Positions 48,840-63,919 of a stretch of 64,000 nt of DNA are shown piece after piece. The position numbers and the translations under genes are program-made. The stretch comes from Syngnathus acus (Eukaryota > Chordata > Actinopteri > Syngnathiformes > Syngnathidae), in contig NC_051091.1 of the NCBI RefSeq assembly GCF_901709675.1, positions 46,967 through 110,966 of the forward strand. Direction: 5' to 3'. Each line of letters begins with the position of its first letter. The first letter of the stretch is position 1. The notes under the pieces are model-generated. The model was given only the letters and a program-made list of their open reading frames with translations, did not search any database and was not told the DNA's origin.

Positions 48840-49548
48840 CCTCCCGCCGGCAGCGTCAATGAGGACACACTCACAGAGAGGCGCATATCAGCGCCATTGT
48901 CGGTCGCTCCGACAATGTCCGCGCTGGGGACTTCAATTGGGAGGGGGACAACGTAGGGGCCATCGCCGAAACGCAGAGCTTCCCACCTCGCCTGCCCCCA
49001 CCTACGGTCCCTGACATCTCCACGACGACAGACGACCAATCAGCTGTCAAGGCAGCAGAGTTGAACAAAAAAAGGAAAAAAGTCAAAAGAAAGCAGCTGC
49101 AAAGCGCAAATGATGTACGTTGGAAGTGTAACGTTGCTAACCTCAATTGGGTGGGACCGCAGACAAAAGCAGCAGGATCAATTCCAAACCTTTGACTCAT
49201 ATGGAGGCGACCACGCCACTCCACACGCATGCATGCTTGCTGCAAAATCAAGCAGAGTTTTCAAGGTACACAACTGGTGCATTTCATTTGAAAAAATAGA
49301 AAAGCCAGAACATGTAGGTATAAAGGAGATGTTTAATTTTTCTTTTTTTTTTTTAAGAAACCAACATATTTCATTTAGCAGCATAACTGGATGATTTTGA
49401 GGTATTTCAAGTCCATAGCCATCCATTCCAAATGTTCCTTTCAAACAGCACCATGAACACAGCGTGCACGTGCTCAGGCACAATCCAGCTGCCCGTCTGG
49501 GATCAAGTCGAGCTGGCTCCCTCTTGTGGCTCGTCAAGGCAGGCACAA

Positions 49549-52500
49549 TTAATGGTGCACTTTTGGCTGCGGGAGGAGGGACGAGAAAAAACAACCAATT
49601 CGTCACCGACTGACCGACAGCCCGTTTCATAGCATGGCCGTGTTTGCCGTTACAGCCTGGGAGCGACAGCTCACCTTCTGTGTGGCCAGCTTCTTCTCCA
49701 GGCCACCAGCCAGGCCGGAGACCGGAGTCTTACTTTCCTTCCACGGGTAGAAGTTGGAGCGAGGAGAAGAGGAGGCGGGAGTGGACAAGGAGGAGGAGGA
49801 GGACGAGGAGGAGGAGGAGGAGGAGGAGGAAGGCGGCACGCCCAGGCGCTGCGCTGAGGGCGACTGATCCTCCAGGCCCATCCCCTTGCGTTTTTTCATC
49901 AAACCCTGGTGCTCCGACGCCCGCCCGCCCCCTTGACCGAGCGGTCCCGAGTCCCCCACTGTATTCCGACAGTAGGACGTTTTCATGGAGGAAGTCTCCG
50001 AATGAGTCCGTCTGTAGGTCCAGACTGTCTTGGCGGCTGCTGAGTGCGACTCTGCCGGAGAGGGCTGGAGGCGGCCTTTGCTCCCGGGCGACGACAGCGT
50101 ACCGTTGGTCTGTCCGTGGAGAAGAGGTGAGAGAATAGGGGCTTTGGAGGAGGACGGGGGGGCGGCGGCAATGGGAGAAGAGGCCATGGAGGGCGGGCGC
50201 CCCCGATCCTGGAGGCTAACGCAGTTCCTGTTGGGGCCCGAATGCTCCCCTTCCTGGGATGGGGCTTTTCTTTTGCGGACGGTGGCGGCGGCCACGGCGT
50301 CCTCTCGCAGCTTGGTCATCTGCTTGCTAGGACGCCCGACCGGATTCTTGGGCTGCCCCGGACCGGCGTGATGCGCAGCCACCACGGGATGACCCGGAGA
50401 CGCCGGATGAGCGCCTCCCGCGCCACCCCCGCAACTCGCAGAGTTCTCGGACGTCGCGCGTCTTCCCAGCAGACGACTGAACGACGAGGAGGTTTTGAGG
50501 GGGGGCTTGGTATGAGCGGCTGATCGGACTTTACAATGCAAGAGCGAGGAAGTGGGAGACGACGAGGGGCCAATCTTGGGCGAGGGGGTCGGACACGGAT
50601 GGCTGCTGGCTTGAGGTATTTTCCTGGAATCCCAAAAATACAACAGGGCCTTGAATCAATTTCTCAGTGTCCACATTTGCATGATTACCTGTGGTTGATC
50701 TAAAATTTGGATTTTTTTTTTCCAAAAGAAATGTTGTTGTTGTTGTTGTTGTTTTTGTTGACGTTGTTTTAATACACATTGAATGAGAGTAGACACTTGA
50801 TTGGCCAGCAAACTTACCTTACTTGGAAACGTATTGTCAAAAGGAAAATGAGGGAACAGAAAGGGTGGCCATTATCAAAGCATCTTGACTGCGCCAAAGG
50901 TGCCATACCAACTTGATGCTGTCAATAATGCAAAGTACTGAGGGGGCGTAATACTGGCGTGCAGACAGACGGCCAACATTTGTGTCCTCTCGTTCATCGG
51001 ACGACAAATCTTCATTTGGTTGAAAGATTTCAATTAGTCAACGATTTGACATTTTCGAAACAAACCATTGAACTATGGAAAAACATAAAAGAGTTGACTT
51101 ACTTCCAAAGATGGGCGCTGATGTGCTGCTCGAGCATGCTACTAAAAGCTGACCTCAAGTGGTGAAGCCGTCTGTCAAATGTGTAGATGCCGTGGCCCAA
51201 AACAATGCTGCCAAACGAGCACATCTGGGGGAGAGCGGACGCATTGTAGTTCATATTGATTGATTTTTTTCATCTCTACTGAATATCCACATGCAGTAAC
51301 TTCTTTGTTTCTTTTCTCAATATTGTAAAGCAAGAAATGCTCACTGCTATTGGTCTTGGGTGCGTAGCAGAAGATGGCAAATCAACAGGGTCCTCCGTTC
51401 CTTCCGCCTCACTTTCGTCGCTGGAAATTGTTCCGTGGACAAGAGGGCTCCCCTCATCTTGCGCTTGGCCGTCATCCTCAGGGCTGCTCTCCCAAACAGC
51501 TGTGGGGCGACTGGAAAGACAAAGGCAACCGCTTCAGTGGGTACCACATTTGAACAATTAAGAAAAGTTATCCGGGCGGGGATCCCAAAAAGCAAATGCA
51601 GCATTTGTACGTAAAAGGGCGACTCGGGTTGTGGACATAAGCTACAACAGATGTACGCATGTTCCTTCCTTACAATGCCGTGCCATCGAGGCTGCCACTG
51701 CAAGCAGTCCTTACGCTAAATTGCCCACCCAGTACCATAGCTTCGGCAGCGCTAACCTGAAAGCGGGGAGGCTGGCCAAAGGTCTCCGACAGGGTGGAGC
51801 CCCCCCATCTTGTTCTCCGGGTGCCTCGGGGCTAGGGGAGCGTCCGCAGGAGGAACCTCCCTCCGCTGATTGTGCGCCCTTGTCGCGAACCTTTGTCTTG
51901 AGTTCAGCCACTAACTGGTCAAAATTCTTACTGCGACCCGGCACCTTCCTACGCTGATGGATGGAATGGATCTGAAGAAGAGGACACATTGAGTCAGCTC
52001 CTTTTCAACATCGGCCTCAAAACATTCAGAACGGTCGGTCGGTCGGCAGCCCATAGCCTTTGGCACCTTTTAAGTTCAAACGTCTCAACACTTGCTGGGA
52101 CAAATGTACACAAAATGTGTGCGTTGATCACCGTTATTTTACAATCAAGAGAGTTTGGGGTTGTCTGGCTCATAATCGGAAGGGAAAAAGTCCAAATGTG
52201 AATGTTTGGAGCTTACATTGCATGTCAGAAGGCGAGTGCAGACTTTCTTTCTGTCAGGATCAAGGACACCGCAGTGTTTGTCCAAGTCACACTCTCTTTC
52301 TAGAAGCACAGAGAAGCATTGGCACTCAAAGCAACTTGGAACACACTTCATTGTTACATTGACAATAACAAAGTCCAAGATGAGCATGGAGCTTCCAAAA
52401 GCTATCTTCCTTACATGATGGCCAGCACTTACTGGAGGCCACTTTGTTGTATGGCCTGGGAATACGGTGGTGGCTTGCTGGAGAAGAATCCTTTCTTTGG

Positions 52501-54481
52501 GAGGGTGAAGGCCTACCAGGCGGGGTGCCTCCGTGCGGCCACGGGGGGTCTCTGATGGATGAAGGTGGCGAGCTAATCGGAGAGTCCAGAGGCGGCGGCT
52601 GCTTGAACACTGATGAATCTGTGTGGCTGCTGCAGTTGCTGCTGCAGTTGCTGCTGCTGCTGCAGCTGCTGCTGCTGCTGCTGCTGCTGCAACTACTACT
52701 ACTGCTGCTGCTGCTGCTGCTACTGCTGCAGTTGTGGGAGGGTTTTTCCAGCGGGGAATGTCTGTTGATGACAGATAAGCCACCACTACAATATTCCTCC
52801 ATAGGCACCACAGAAATCCTAAAACATTCCATTTGTGATTACCTGGCTCCATCCTTTGTGTTTTTGGCAGGTCTGTGCTGAGGTGGCGTGGGAGGGGCTT
52901 GTAGGGCTGCTCTTACTGATCCGCCGCTGCCGCCACCGCCTTGGCCTCCTCGACCATCCCACGCTGAAGCGGGAATGGAATTGGTCCCCTGAGAAGGAGG
53001 ATGGCCGTGATGGGGCCTCTGCTGGGACTGAGGGGTCGGAGAACGTATTCGGGCGTAAAGTTTGGCCAGAGGACCGTGTCGCCTCTCGCAGTGCTTCTCA
53101 AACGCTTGTGGTTTCACTACTTGAGCACAGTGGCTACACACCACAAGGTAGAAGTCGTCGTAGCCGGGGTACAGGCCGAAGATCGACATGTCTGTGAGAA
53201 GAACAAAAATGGCCTTCCGTTTCACACTTCAAACGACAACCACCACAAACTCATCTTAAAGTTTTTCAAAAGAACTTATGCAAGACTTACCCTCCTTGCT
53301 GAGTGACATTGCCTCTGCAGCCTTTTTGCCATTTTTACTGCAGTCATCCACATCAGCCCCTAAAAGAAAAAACACACACAAGAATATTTTCAATATGCCC
53401 CATCACCATATGAAGTTGTACAGTCAATTAAGTTCTACTTAAAATGATAAATATGTATGCACAAAAACGTGACATTAAACGAAGTTGAGCAAACGGGTGC
53501 ACAGGTCACTGAATGAAATGTGTCTCGTAGAATGTTCAAGTGTGCTTCGAAGAAAACAAGAATATGAATGTGTGTAGCCAGGCTTTATTGGTGAGTTGTA
53601 AGCAGAGTTGCAACTGGATGGATGGATGGATGCCAAACAATGGGTGAGCGCAAAATACTGGAAGCTGGCAAGGGCCAACTATTTTGGAAAAGAACTGTCC
53701 TCGGGTGCGCAAACATGGCCAACGTCAGTACATTGTACGTGGACACGTCTCGCGAAAGAAATCGGGGTCAAGTACCGGAATAAGACGGAAAGTGGCCTTT
53801 GACAGTAGCAAAGGCTGGCTGGGCCAGCATTTGCATGGCGGCGGCAGCAGCATCAGACTCCTCCTCTATCACCCGGGTGGTCGGTGTGTACGCTCAGGAT
53901 CATCCATCCTCGAGCTGGCATGCTAACGCTAAGCAAGTCAACCATTTGGATGTCTCGCTTATTAGCAAGCTAGCCTAGCTTCTGACGGAAAGAAGTTGCA
54001 GGCGAGCGGGCGGGCTTGCAGGCAGGCAGGCAGGCAGGCACAGCCATCCTACTAGCTTCATTCTGCCCTGATGTCCCCGCTGCCCGGTTTGGTCTGATCA
54101 AAAGTGGCAACAGTCGACAAGCCCTAGTTGCATGAGCCCCAACAGCAGACTCCAAAGGACAATGGGCCATATTAGTTGGGCCGGTCATTTTTTCATGCCA
54201 ACTCCTATGCAGATGGAGCCAGTGGAGGGAGAGCAACATGTTACCCATCCAGCGCTAGGACCCGGCAGGGTCTTTGTTTGGGTAACATGGCTAGCTCTGC
54301 CCTACGTTTTGACGAAAATAAACCCTGGCTTTTGGGTGGAACGGATTTGTAACAGCCAGTCGTGGCGTCATTATGCTTTCTTACCATGAGGTGCTGTCAC
54401 CCCGGCCCACTCGGTCCAAGCAGTCCAGCTTTGACCCACGAAATCATCGAGGCTAGGCACCCGCCGATCAAGAGCAGCCAT
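49549..54481 (-). CDS. atxn7l2: ataxin-7-like protein 2
   Basis: ATXN7-family protein, expected in SAGA-type deubiquitinase chromatin complexes. Exons: 49549-49566, 49675-50623, 51103-51224, 51345-51511, 51757-51970, 52217-52299, 52433-52818, 52843-53191, 53291-53359, 54385-54481, giving 817 residues. The start [19 protein letters not shown] fits human ATXN7L2 best. A C2H2-type finger is [21 protein letters not shown]. The SCA7 domain runs from [15 protein letters not shown] to CTRLLTC and [18 protein letters not shown]. Next come an acidic segment ([12 protein letters not shown]), the conserved block [20 protein letters not shown] and a basic Ser-rich tail ending KVHH. Exons 52433-52818 and 52843-53191 are separated by only 24 nt (see findings). 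Paralogue choice (atxn7l2 rather than atxn7/atxn7l1) rests on the N-terminus and [15 protein letters not shown]. Confidence 0.85.
52618..52735 (-). repeat. CAG/CTG trinucleotide tract coding poly-Ser in atxn7l2
   Basis: Imperfect (CTG)n on the plus strand. Read from the gene strand in the frame that fits both neighbouring exons it gives AGC/AGT codons, a long Ser run broken by Cys and Asn. Confidence 0.9.
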
Positions 54482-55150
54482 TACTTTCACTGCGCGTTCA
54501 CGCACCGCCATCATCAGTGCGCGGCAAACTACTTACGTCATAAGTCGCGCTCTCGTCTCGTCTCCTCTCGTTTCGACCTGACTCGACTGACTGGCCTGGA
54601 ACTTGTCGTGGGTGGACGCGTTCAAGAAGACGGAAAACAACCAACCACAGGGACAGCTGATCCAATGATTCCAACTTCATACGGATTTCAGAAAGACAAC
54701 TACTACATGACTAAGTTCCCGGAATGGTCCTGAGTTGACAAGGCACGCGTAAACTGCACTCACTCTTTTGTGTATTCTAAAACAGTTTGACATCATTTAT
54801 GCATGCTAATGATAGTCAAGCAAACTTACTCTCACTAGGAGTGTTGTAAATGATAATAGACGTCAGTTAATTTGGAAACGATAACGCGTCTATCTGAGAG
54901 GTTGGGGTTTTTTCCCCATTGTCTTGTGCCACCCAGTGGACACAAAGGGAAACGCAGATTGGCTCTGCACTCAGGATAGAAATGAACCAAGCAAGCGCGT
55001 CAGTCACAAGTTATGCATGATAGAGATTTAAAAAAAAAAAAAAAAAAAAAGTTATAAATGATTTGATCAAATATATTGCAACAAAAAAAATCTAACACAT
55101 TGATTCCCAGGATAAATAGAAAGCCAAAAACAAAGGATTATGAGTAGTGG
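54482..55150. other. atxn7l2 upstream region
   Basis: GC-rich just 5' of the atxn7l2 ATG, then AT-rich with a poly-A run (55031-55050). No exon recognised. The promoter role of the first part is inferred from position. Confidence 0.5.
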
Positions 55151-55153
55151 TAC

Positions 55154-56622
55154 TTTATTTCTAAGTGTGATTGAGAGGAAGCAGTGGCATTCTCTGCACT
55201 CCAAGTGTGAGGCACAGAAAACAGAAGTTTGAAGAACGGCTTCATGCAATCATCAGCACGAGGATGTTCACTTTTTGCCATGTGACCATTATATAGTACA
55301 TTCTAGCCCCCAAACATTTCTCATGTTGCTGAGAATGGATCACCAACATTGCATAGGCCATACATTCTAGCCCCCAAACATTTCTCATGTTGCTGAGAAT
55401 GGATCACCAACATTGCATAGGCCATTACAATGCCCCAAGCCCCTTTTAAATAATAATAATGATAAAGGCAGAAAAGTGATCTCATCATCTCACTTCAAGA
55501 AAATCCTTTTTTTCCAAGTGGGAGATTCAAAGTGAAATAAGGCAAATGAAATAAGACACATGAGAGGGTACAGATAAATCAGAACCAAAAGGTTTGTTTG
55601 GACACATCGGGAAAGGGCAAAATGATTCCAAATCTCGTTTACAGTTCGAGGCCTCGAGTGTACAAATTCCTGCAATGGCTGAAAACGACATTTGTTTTGC
55701 AAAACTGTCTTTGTGAATTGGTCGTGGAATGTCTTTGCTGGAAACAAACGAAAGGCTCAGCAAAAAAGACGAGGTAGTGCATTTGGACTCTTTGGTAAGG
55801 GTGGAAAAGAAAGGCTCACTCGACTTTTGCTGAAGGCAAAGCATTTAGAAGAATCAAACACATCGACATAACTGCTCTTGGAACATGATGGGCGCTTGTG
55901 GGAAATATTATGACCAAGTGTGCGTGGTGCCAGCTTCGCAGCGCAGCGCAGCACAGCACATCTTCATCTACACAAAAATCAAGAGCATTCGTGTTCCTTG
56001 AAAAACAACACTCAAGAAAGGCCAAACATTGACTTGAGCGAAGGCACTACGAGGTGTGGTGAGTGGAAAGCTGCTATCAGCTGTGCTTCAACCGGTCTGT
56101 GCTTCAAGTGTCTAACTTGACACACATCTTGTACACAAACAAAGCCCTGAATAAAATGATGGATTTATTAAGCTGGCATGAGGCCGTCGTAGAAATTGAA
56201 GTTGTGACAGACAGCAGTCAAATTAAATATGGGGAGTGGGGGGCAGCGTTACATGAACATTCGAATCAGCGAATTGCACAAAAATAATTGGCCATTTTCT
56301 TTTGTACCATGACAGCGGAGGTGTTTGTTCCCCGGAGATTTAAGGTTCCTTCTTTTATTAGGACAATCAAAAAAAGGTCATTCGGGGATTAGTTATTGAT
56401 GTTAAGATCACAAGTGGCTTTCCTCCTTCAACTTCACATTGGTCACATACAACAGGGACATTTCAGTGAAGTAGCAGCTCCAGCCAGGTCATGTCTGCAG
56501 ACACACAAGAACATTTTGGTTTGTTTCAAATCATGGTTGCTGAGAAATCTTTTTCTTTTTTTTGTTTCTTCTTCTGAAATACGTCGGAGAGACGTCAAGA
56601 GCTTTACCTGCAAAATGATTCA
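55154..56622 (-). other. stk35: stk35 3' UTR (inferred) with polyadenylation signal
   Basis: Non-coding sequence downstream of the stk35 stop codon. An AATAAA on the minus strand (plus-strand 'tttatt' at 55154-55159) would give a 3' UTR of about 1.45 kb. A perfect 64-bp tandem duplication lies inside. The extent is inferred; other signals are possible. Confidence 0.5.
55298..55425. repeat. 64-bp perfect tandem duplication
   Basis: Units 55298-55361 and 55362-55425 are identical, starting 'acattctagcccccaaacat' and ending 'cattgcataggccat'. Confidence 0.95.
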
Positions 56623-59294
<2,672 letters not shown>

Positions 59295-61497
59295 CTATGT
59301 GATGTCCTTCTGTCTGGGGGGCCTGTGAATGTTCCTGATCACACACTTCACCATCCATTCGATGCCTTCGTTGACTCCGTCCCTGCATCAGAGATGGAAA
59401 TAGAATTGAGCTACCATCATGTTCTCAGTGGCATTACTCGAGCGGTCTACTCACCCTGACAAGGCAGTGCATGGTTGGACCAAACAATCTCGCTTGCCAA
59501 TCTTGGGTGCACAGTCACTGAAGGCTGTTTTAATATCTGGTACGGACAAACAGTTCTGATGAAAGAGCAGACACAAAAGGTGATGCAACCAAACTGTGTC
59601 GAGTGAATTGGGGAGGATTCTGGCAACATCCACTCTACATTGGAATTGAAACATTTGATCCCCCACATTCGAACATTTTGCAAATAACCACAGGGAAGAA
59701 AATGGAGATGTATGAATGTAAGATAAATGGATGGATGGACGGACGGATGCATGCATTTATCGGACTAGAACTCTACAGTACCAGTACGTCCTGTTTGTTG
59801 GCCAGAACAAGGAGCGGGACACCTTCCAACACATCGCTGCTTATCATTTTCTCTACAATCAGGTGAAAAAGGAAGCATCACAATTCACAAAGAGACAAAT
59901 ACAATTCAATGTGTAAATGAGTTCATTGCGCAGCGAAATGCTGTGTCAATCTTAGGTTAGCTTAGCAATTAGCATAGCTTGGAACTAGCCAGAGAATGAT
60001 TACTGCAAGTCCGCAACTCGACTCCAGTGTGTAGGGTGACTTACCAAAGGCTTCCTTTGATTCCGAAAGTCGTTCTTCATCAGTTGAGTCGATCACATAG
60101 ATAACTCCGTGGGACTCTGCATAGTACTAAATGGGAAAACAAACATTGTTCAATGGATAGGAATATCTCTCGCGCGCAACGTTCTCAACTCTTTTGTTCT
60201 TTGAAGAAGAATGATGGATGCCACCCGAAGGAGTTGCAATTATTTCTAGCCCTAATGTATTGTTTTTAAACATTCTGACCGGTCGAGATTTAATTAGCAG
60301 CAACTCTCTTAAAAAGCAGCTTTTGACATAGTAGACACAATTGGTTGTCATTGCGAGAAGCTACTTACTTTGTCCCAAAGAGACTGAAGTTCCTCCTGGC
60401 CTCCCAGATCCCAGAACATTAGACGCGCTTTGCCCACATCAATAGTTCCAACTGTAAAAGATTCAAATTGAGACCAATAATGGAGCAGCAACTATCGTAT
60501 CAACATATACAAACATGGGACACACACTTACTGTTCAGTCCAACTGTACTTGTAATCTTGGACAAATTCATTCCCTTATAGTTCTTGCTGAACTTTGTTT
60601 TGGTTTGTTCCAAAAAGGTCTATAAACACACAGTCATCACACACAAGTTAAACAATGACATTCATTATATTTGATCATTACCATAAAACAACCAATTGCT
60701 CAGTGGATATGTAGCAAAACCATATTGTCCTTCCAACCGGGAGGTCGGTGGTTCGCTCCTCCGCTCCTTGAGCAAGACACTCAACTCTCACTGTTTGGGG
60801 TCAACAGGTCGCTCCAATGAAGGATGTGGAACTGTGAAGGATGATACTCCCACATGGGCTGTTTGAGGTACACACCTCTTAGAATTCCACTTCAATGCTT
60901 CAACTATTTGGACCAAATTTATTACGGTAAAGAAATATCAGCGTTTTAGCTCAATAGCTCCCGGGTCATGTGACCTAGTGACCCCAAACTGTGCAGGATG
61001 ATCGTCCCACATGGGACACACCTCTAACGGAGATACACCTCTAACGATTTCATTCCAATGCTTCAAATGTTTTGAAAACACCTATCACACGTTTCTTTCT
61101 AGAGCGGCTGGCTTGACCACGACAAAATGAAAGACGGCTGGCTTGACCGCCGTCATGTATAGCACACATAAACAATATCAAATACATGATTAGACTGTCG
61201 ACCGTTGACAAGGACAAGCATAGATAAGAGAGCGAAACCAGTTCGCTCGTTTATCGTCATATAAGGAAATCAAAAACATTGGATTGTAGGCCTCAACTTT
61301 ACTCAGGTAACTTCAAAAGTTCTAATGACAAAATTCACATCCGTGAACAACCGAACGGCGATCCCAACAATGACAGCACCTCCTACAGATGAGGCTGAAC
61401 ATACCGTTTTCCCAGCGTTATCCAATCCAAGAATTAGAATGCAGTATTCATCCTTCTGAAACATGTATTTATAGAATCCAGACAACAAAGTATACAT
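59295..61497 (-). CDS. arfrp1: ADP-ribosylation factor-related protein 1
   Basis: Arf-like GTPase of the trans-Golgi network, required for membrane recruitment of golgin/ARL1 pathway components. Exons: 59295-59382, 59455-59555, 59788-59852, 60045-60126, 60369-60451, 60532-60619, 61405-61497, giving 199 residues (human 201). The start [19 protein letters not shown] is family-typical. G1 is GLDNAGKT, Switch I region [10 protein letters not shown]3 [18 protein letters not shown]4 LANKQD and G5 region PCTALSG. The protein ends [10 protein letters not shown] like the human one (RQRDIT). All motifs are intact. Confidence 0.95.
60690..61090. repeat. SINE-like and duplicated sequence in arfrp1 intron 1
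   Basis: 'ggtcggtggttcgctcctcc' looks like a tRNA B box and is followed by 'ccttgagcaagacactcaac', a phrase common in teleost SINEs. Downstream, 'ggatgat' plus 'cccacatggg' plus 'caatgcttcaa' occurs twice (about 60839-60905 and 60998-61070), a diverged duplication. Confidence 0.55.
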
Positions 61498-62137
61498 CGC
61501 GAGGGAAAAGGTCCAAATTGAACCGCAATACTGGTCAATGTGACTTTTAACTTAGTTCAGTCGACAGAAGATGATGATTTCATTTCATGCCAATGCGTTT
61601 CCATAGTTGACGAAAACAATTTAGTGTCTAAGAATTACAAATCCGTAAACGAGAAGTGAAAATGTCGACGTCTGTTATAGCCCACTGAAGCAAGCGGATG
61701 TGGACCACGATCACGTGTGAACACGTCATCGACGTCCGCCAAACAGTGTAGAGTCACATGCATTGTGGGAAATGAAGTCAGCGTTATTGTTGTCAACGGT
61801 CTACTCGTTGATGTCAACCCGCAGTAAAACTACATTTCCCGATACACGTAGCTTTTTTTGCGTTCGACTACGGAGAAACAAAACTGCCAAAAATAAAACG
61901 AATCTCGAGAACACTAACAATATCATTAATGTATTGATGGGGAATGCATGCAAGCGTTGTTATGAAATGTGTACTCGAATCATTAAAACACCAGTTCATT
62001 TTGTGCAAATTGAAAGAATGCCTTCGTAGTTTCAGGATGGGTGGGGCTTGCTGTCCGGATTGTATTGTTGACGTCCAAGTTTGACTCCTGCAGTAATCTC
62101 AATAATCAGTCTTAGATTGATTTATTCAAGTATTAAA

Positions 62138-62139
<2 letters not shown>
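61498..62139. promoter_or_regulatory. putative arfrp1 promoter region and intergenic sequence
   Basis: Region 5' of the arfrp1 ATG. It includes a 'tgcattgtgggaaatgaagt' segment near 61759 and a second 'ctacatttcccgatac' segment in opposite orientation near 61830, both resembling the TTTCCCACAATGC/ACTACAATTCCC ZNF143-type promoter motif. The assignment is inferred from motif similarity and position. Confidence 0.4.
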
Positions 62140-62188
<49 letters not shown>

Positions 62189-62252
62189 TGTATATGCTGT
62201 ATATACTGTATATATATATATATATATATATATACTGTATATGCTGTATATA

Positions 62253-62322
<70 letters not shown>

Positions 62323-62324
62323 TG

Positions 62325-62372
<48 letters not shown>
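62140..62372 (+). repeat. long (AT)n then (TG)n microsatellite
   Basis: About 200 bp of AT interrupted by three TACTGTATATGCTG-type units, followed directly by about 14 TG repeats (62343-62372). It lies between arfrp1 and the chitinase 3' end and is self-complementary, so hairpin formation and length instability are likely. Confidence 0.97.
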
Positions 62373-62376
<4 letters not shown>

Positions 62377-62584
62377 GCTACCATGGAATTTAACTGTAGC
62401 CCTTCAATGTGTTGATCTGCCATATTTCAGCGGAACATCTCGAGACGATAAAGTCATCTACATTGGTCACACTAAAAACAATATTCATATTTAAATGTTG
62501 AAAGACAATAGATGCGGGATAAGTCTCTTTAATAGGTGTTTGCATCAGTTGTTATATACATTAGTCATTGCTCATGGTCATTGC

Positions 62585-63919
62585 TCATGGCCAGACACAG
62601 CACTTGCAGCCATCATCGTAGACAGATCCAGCTCCACAATTCCTCACATGGGTGATGCCACCTGCGCACATGTAGAAGCTGTTTCTGTCGTCAGGGTGGG
62701 GGTACAGGCCATCGGGTTTGCCGTTACAGAAGCCGGACCCTGGGGCATGGGTCGTGGTGGTGGTGGTGGTTGCAGCGGTAGTGGGTGGAGAAGCGGTGCT
62801 AGCACCAGGTTTGGGGGTGGTGGTAGGAGGGAGTGGGGGCAACTCTGAATGGTACAGCAAGAGATAAGTTTGTGATTGAAGTGAAACATTTTGGATTGAC
62901 TTGATCCTGGCAGCGTCAGCGTTTCCATTTACCAATATTGAGAAGTTTTCGTAGATGAGACAGAAGAGGATGGTTGCCGGCCCCGCAGAATCGTCCAGCA
63001 AAGTCATCCAAGTCCAGGGCCCACACGAATGCACCGCCATACTTCTGCTCCTGCAGGTAACGCACCTAGTGGGACGGACGGAGATAGAAACAGGTCCGAT
63101 GGGCAGGCAGGTAGGTAGGTCAAACGTTTTCCAGCAAACGGCAACCTACTTTGTTCTCGTAGCTTTCCCTGGTGTCAAATCCCACCCACTCGTTGTTCTT
63201 AGTGGCGTAGGGAACCTTCTGGTCTTCGATCCATTGGACGGTAGTGTCCTTGATAAAGCCACAAATCTGAACCACAGACAAACAAGAAAGTGAGCTTCTA
63301 CGCTGCTGTTGTATTCAATTCAACTGGCACTTTTGTAAATGTCGCATGTTGTTTACGGTACCTCGTAGTAGGCCCAGAATCCAGCTTCACGTGTGAACGG
63401 ACCAGCTGACGCAGGTCCGCTCGCCGGGGCTCCGACTCCAGTGTCTGCCGACGTCAGACGGAAAGTACGACCGTAGGCGGCAAAACCCATCCTCAGTTTC
63501 TCCACAGGGGTGCCGTTGTCTCGCCAATACTTCATGGCGTAGTCCTAATGGATGGAGCGTTTTGAAGAGTGTACTAGCGCCACTGGTCAATTTACTGTGG
63601 CTTACGGTGTTAAAGTAGATGAGATCTCCAAAGTCCTTTGAGCCACGGAACAGAGGGCTGTTGTGACCAGTGAACTGCTCCCAAGTTCCGTGGAAGTCAT
63701 AGGTCATCACATTGATGAAGTCCAATTCCCTTAGTCAAACAGAACGAGGCTCACGTCGTATGGAGTTTTGCAAGCGGAACGCCAATGCACTTACTTGGCA
63801 ATCTCGGCAATCTCATATCCTCCATCAATAGTCCCCTTTCCAGCAGACACCGCAGCAGTCACCATGAGCTGAGCGTTACCCGTGCTCTTGGCCTCTGCAG
63901 CATAGGCTTGAACAAGTTC
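62585..63919 (-). CDS. chia: acidic chitinase (GH18 + CBM14), 3' part
   Basis: Secreted chitin-hydrolysing enzyme. The N-terminal half, including the DxxDxDxE catalytic motif, is beyond the right edge. Exons seen: 62585-62844, 62933-63065, 63150-63266, 63362-63544, 63606-63729, 63795-63919. GH18 landmarks: [20 protein letters not shown], the [10 protein letters not shown] substrate-binding strand, FAAYGRTF and [14 protein letters not shown] Thr/Pro-rich linker leads to a C-terminal chitin-binding module with six Cys ([10 protein letters not shown] to CKCCVWP). Teleosts carry several chia paralogues; which one cannot be told. Human CHIA and ATXN7L2 both lie at 1p13, consistent with linkage here. 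Confidence 0.93.

Noticed and set aside
52145-52852. 235-codon frame giving Ala/Val repeats in the atxn7l2 exon
   Set aside because: Out of phase with both flanking exons; the Ser frame fits the gene model.
53790-53930. Candidate first exon of atxn7l2 containing a Met-Gln-Met start
   Set aside because: Frame lacks family similarity; the exon at 54385-54481 encodes [14 protein letters not shown] with correct phase and a strong donor.
55490-55954. Minus-strand open frames of 65-105 codons downstream of stk35
   Set aside because: Lie in the inferred stk35 3' UTR, overlap in different frames and match nothing known.
62133-62423. Tyr-Ile repeat frames on both strands
   Set aside because: Translation of the (AT)n microsatellite.
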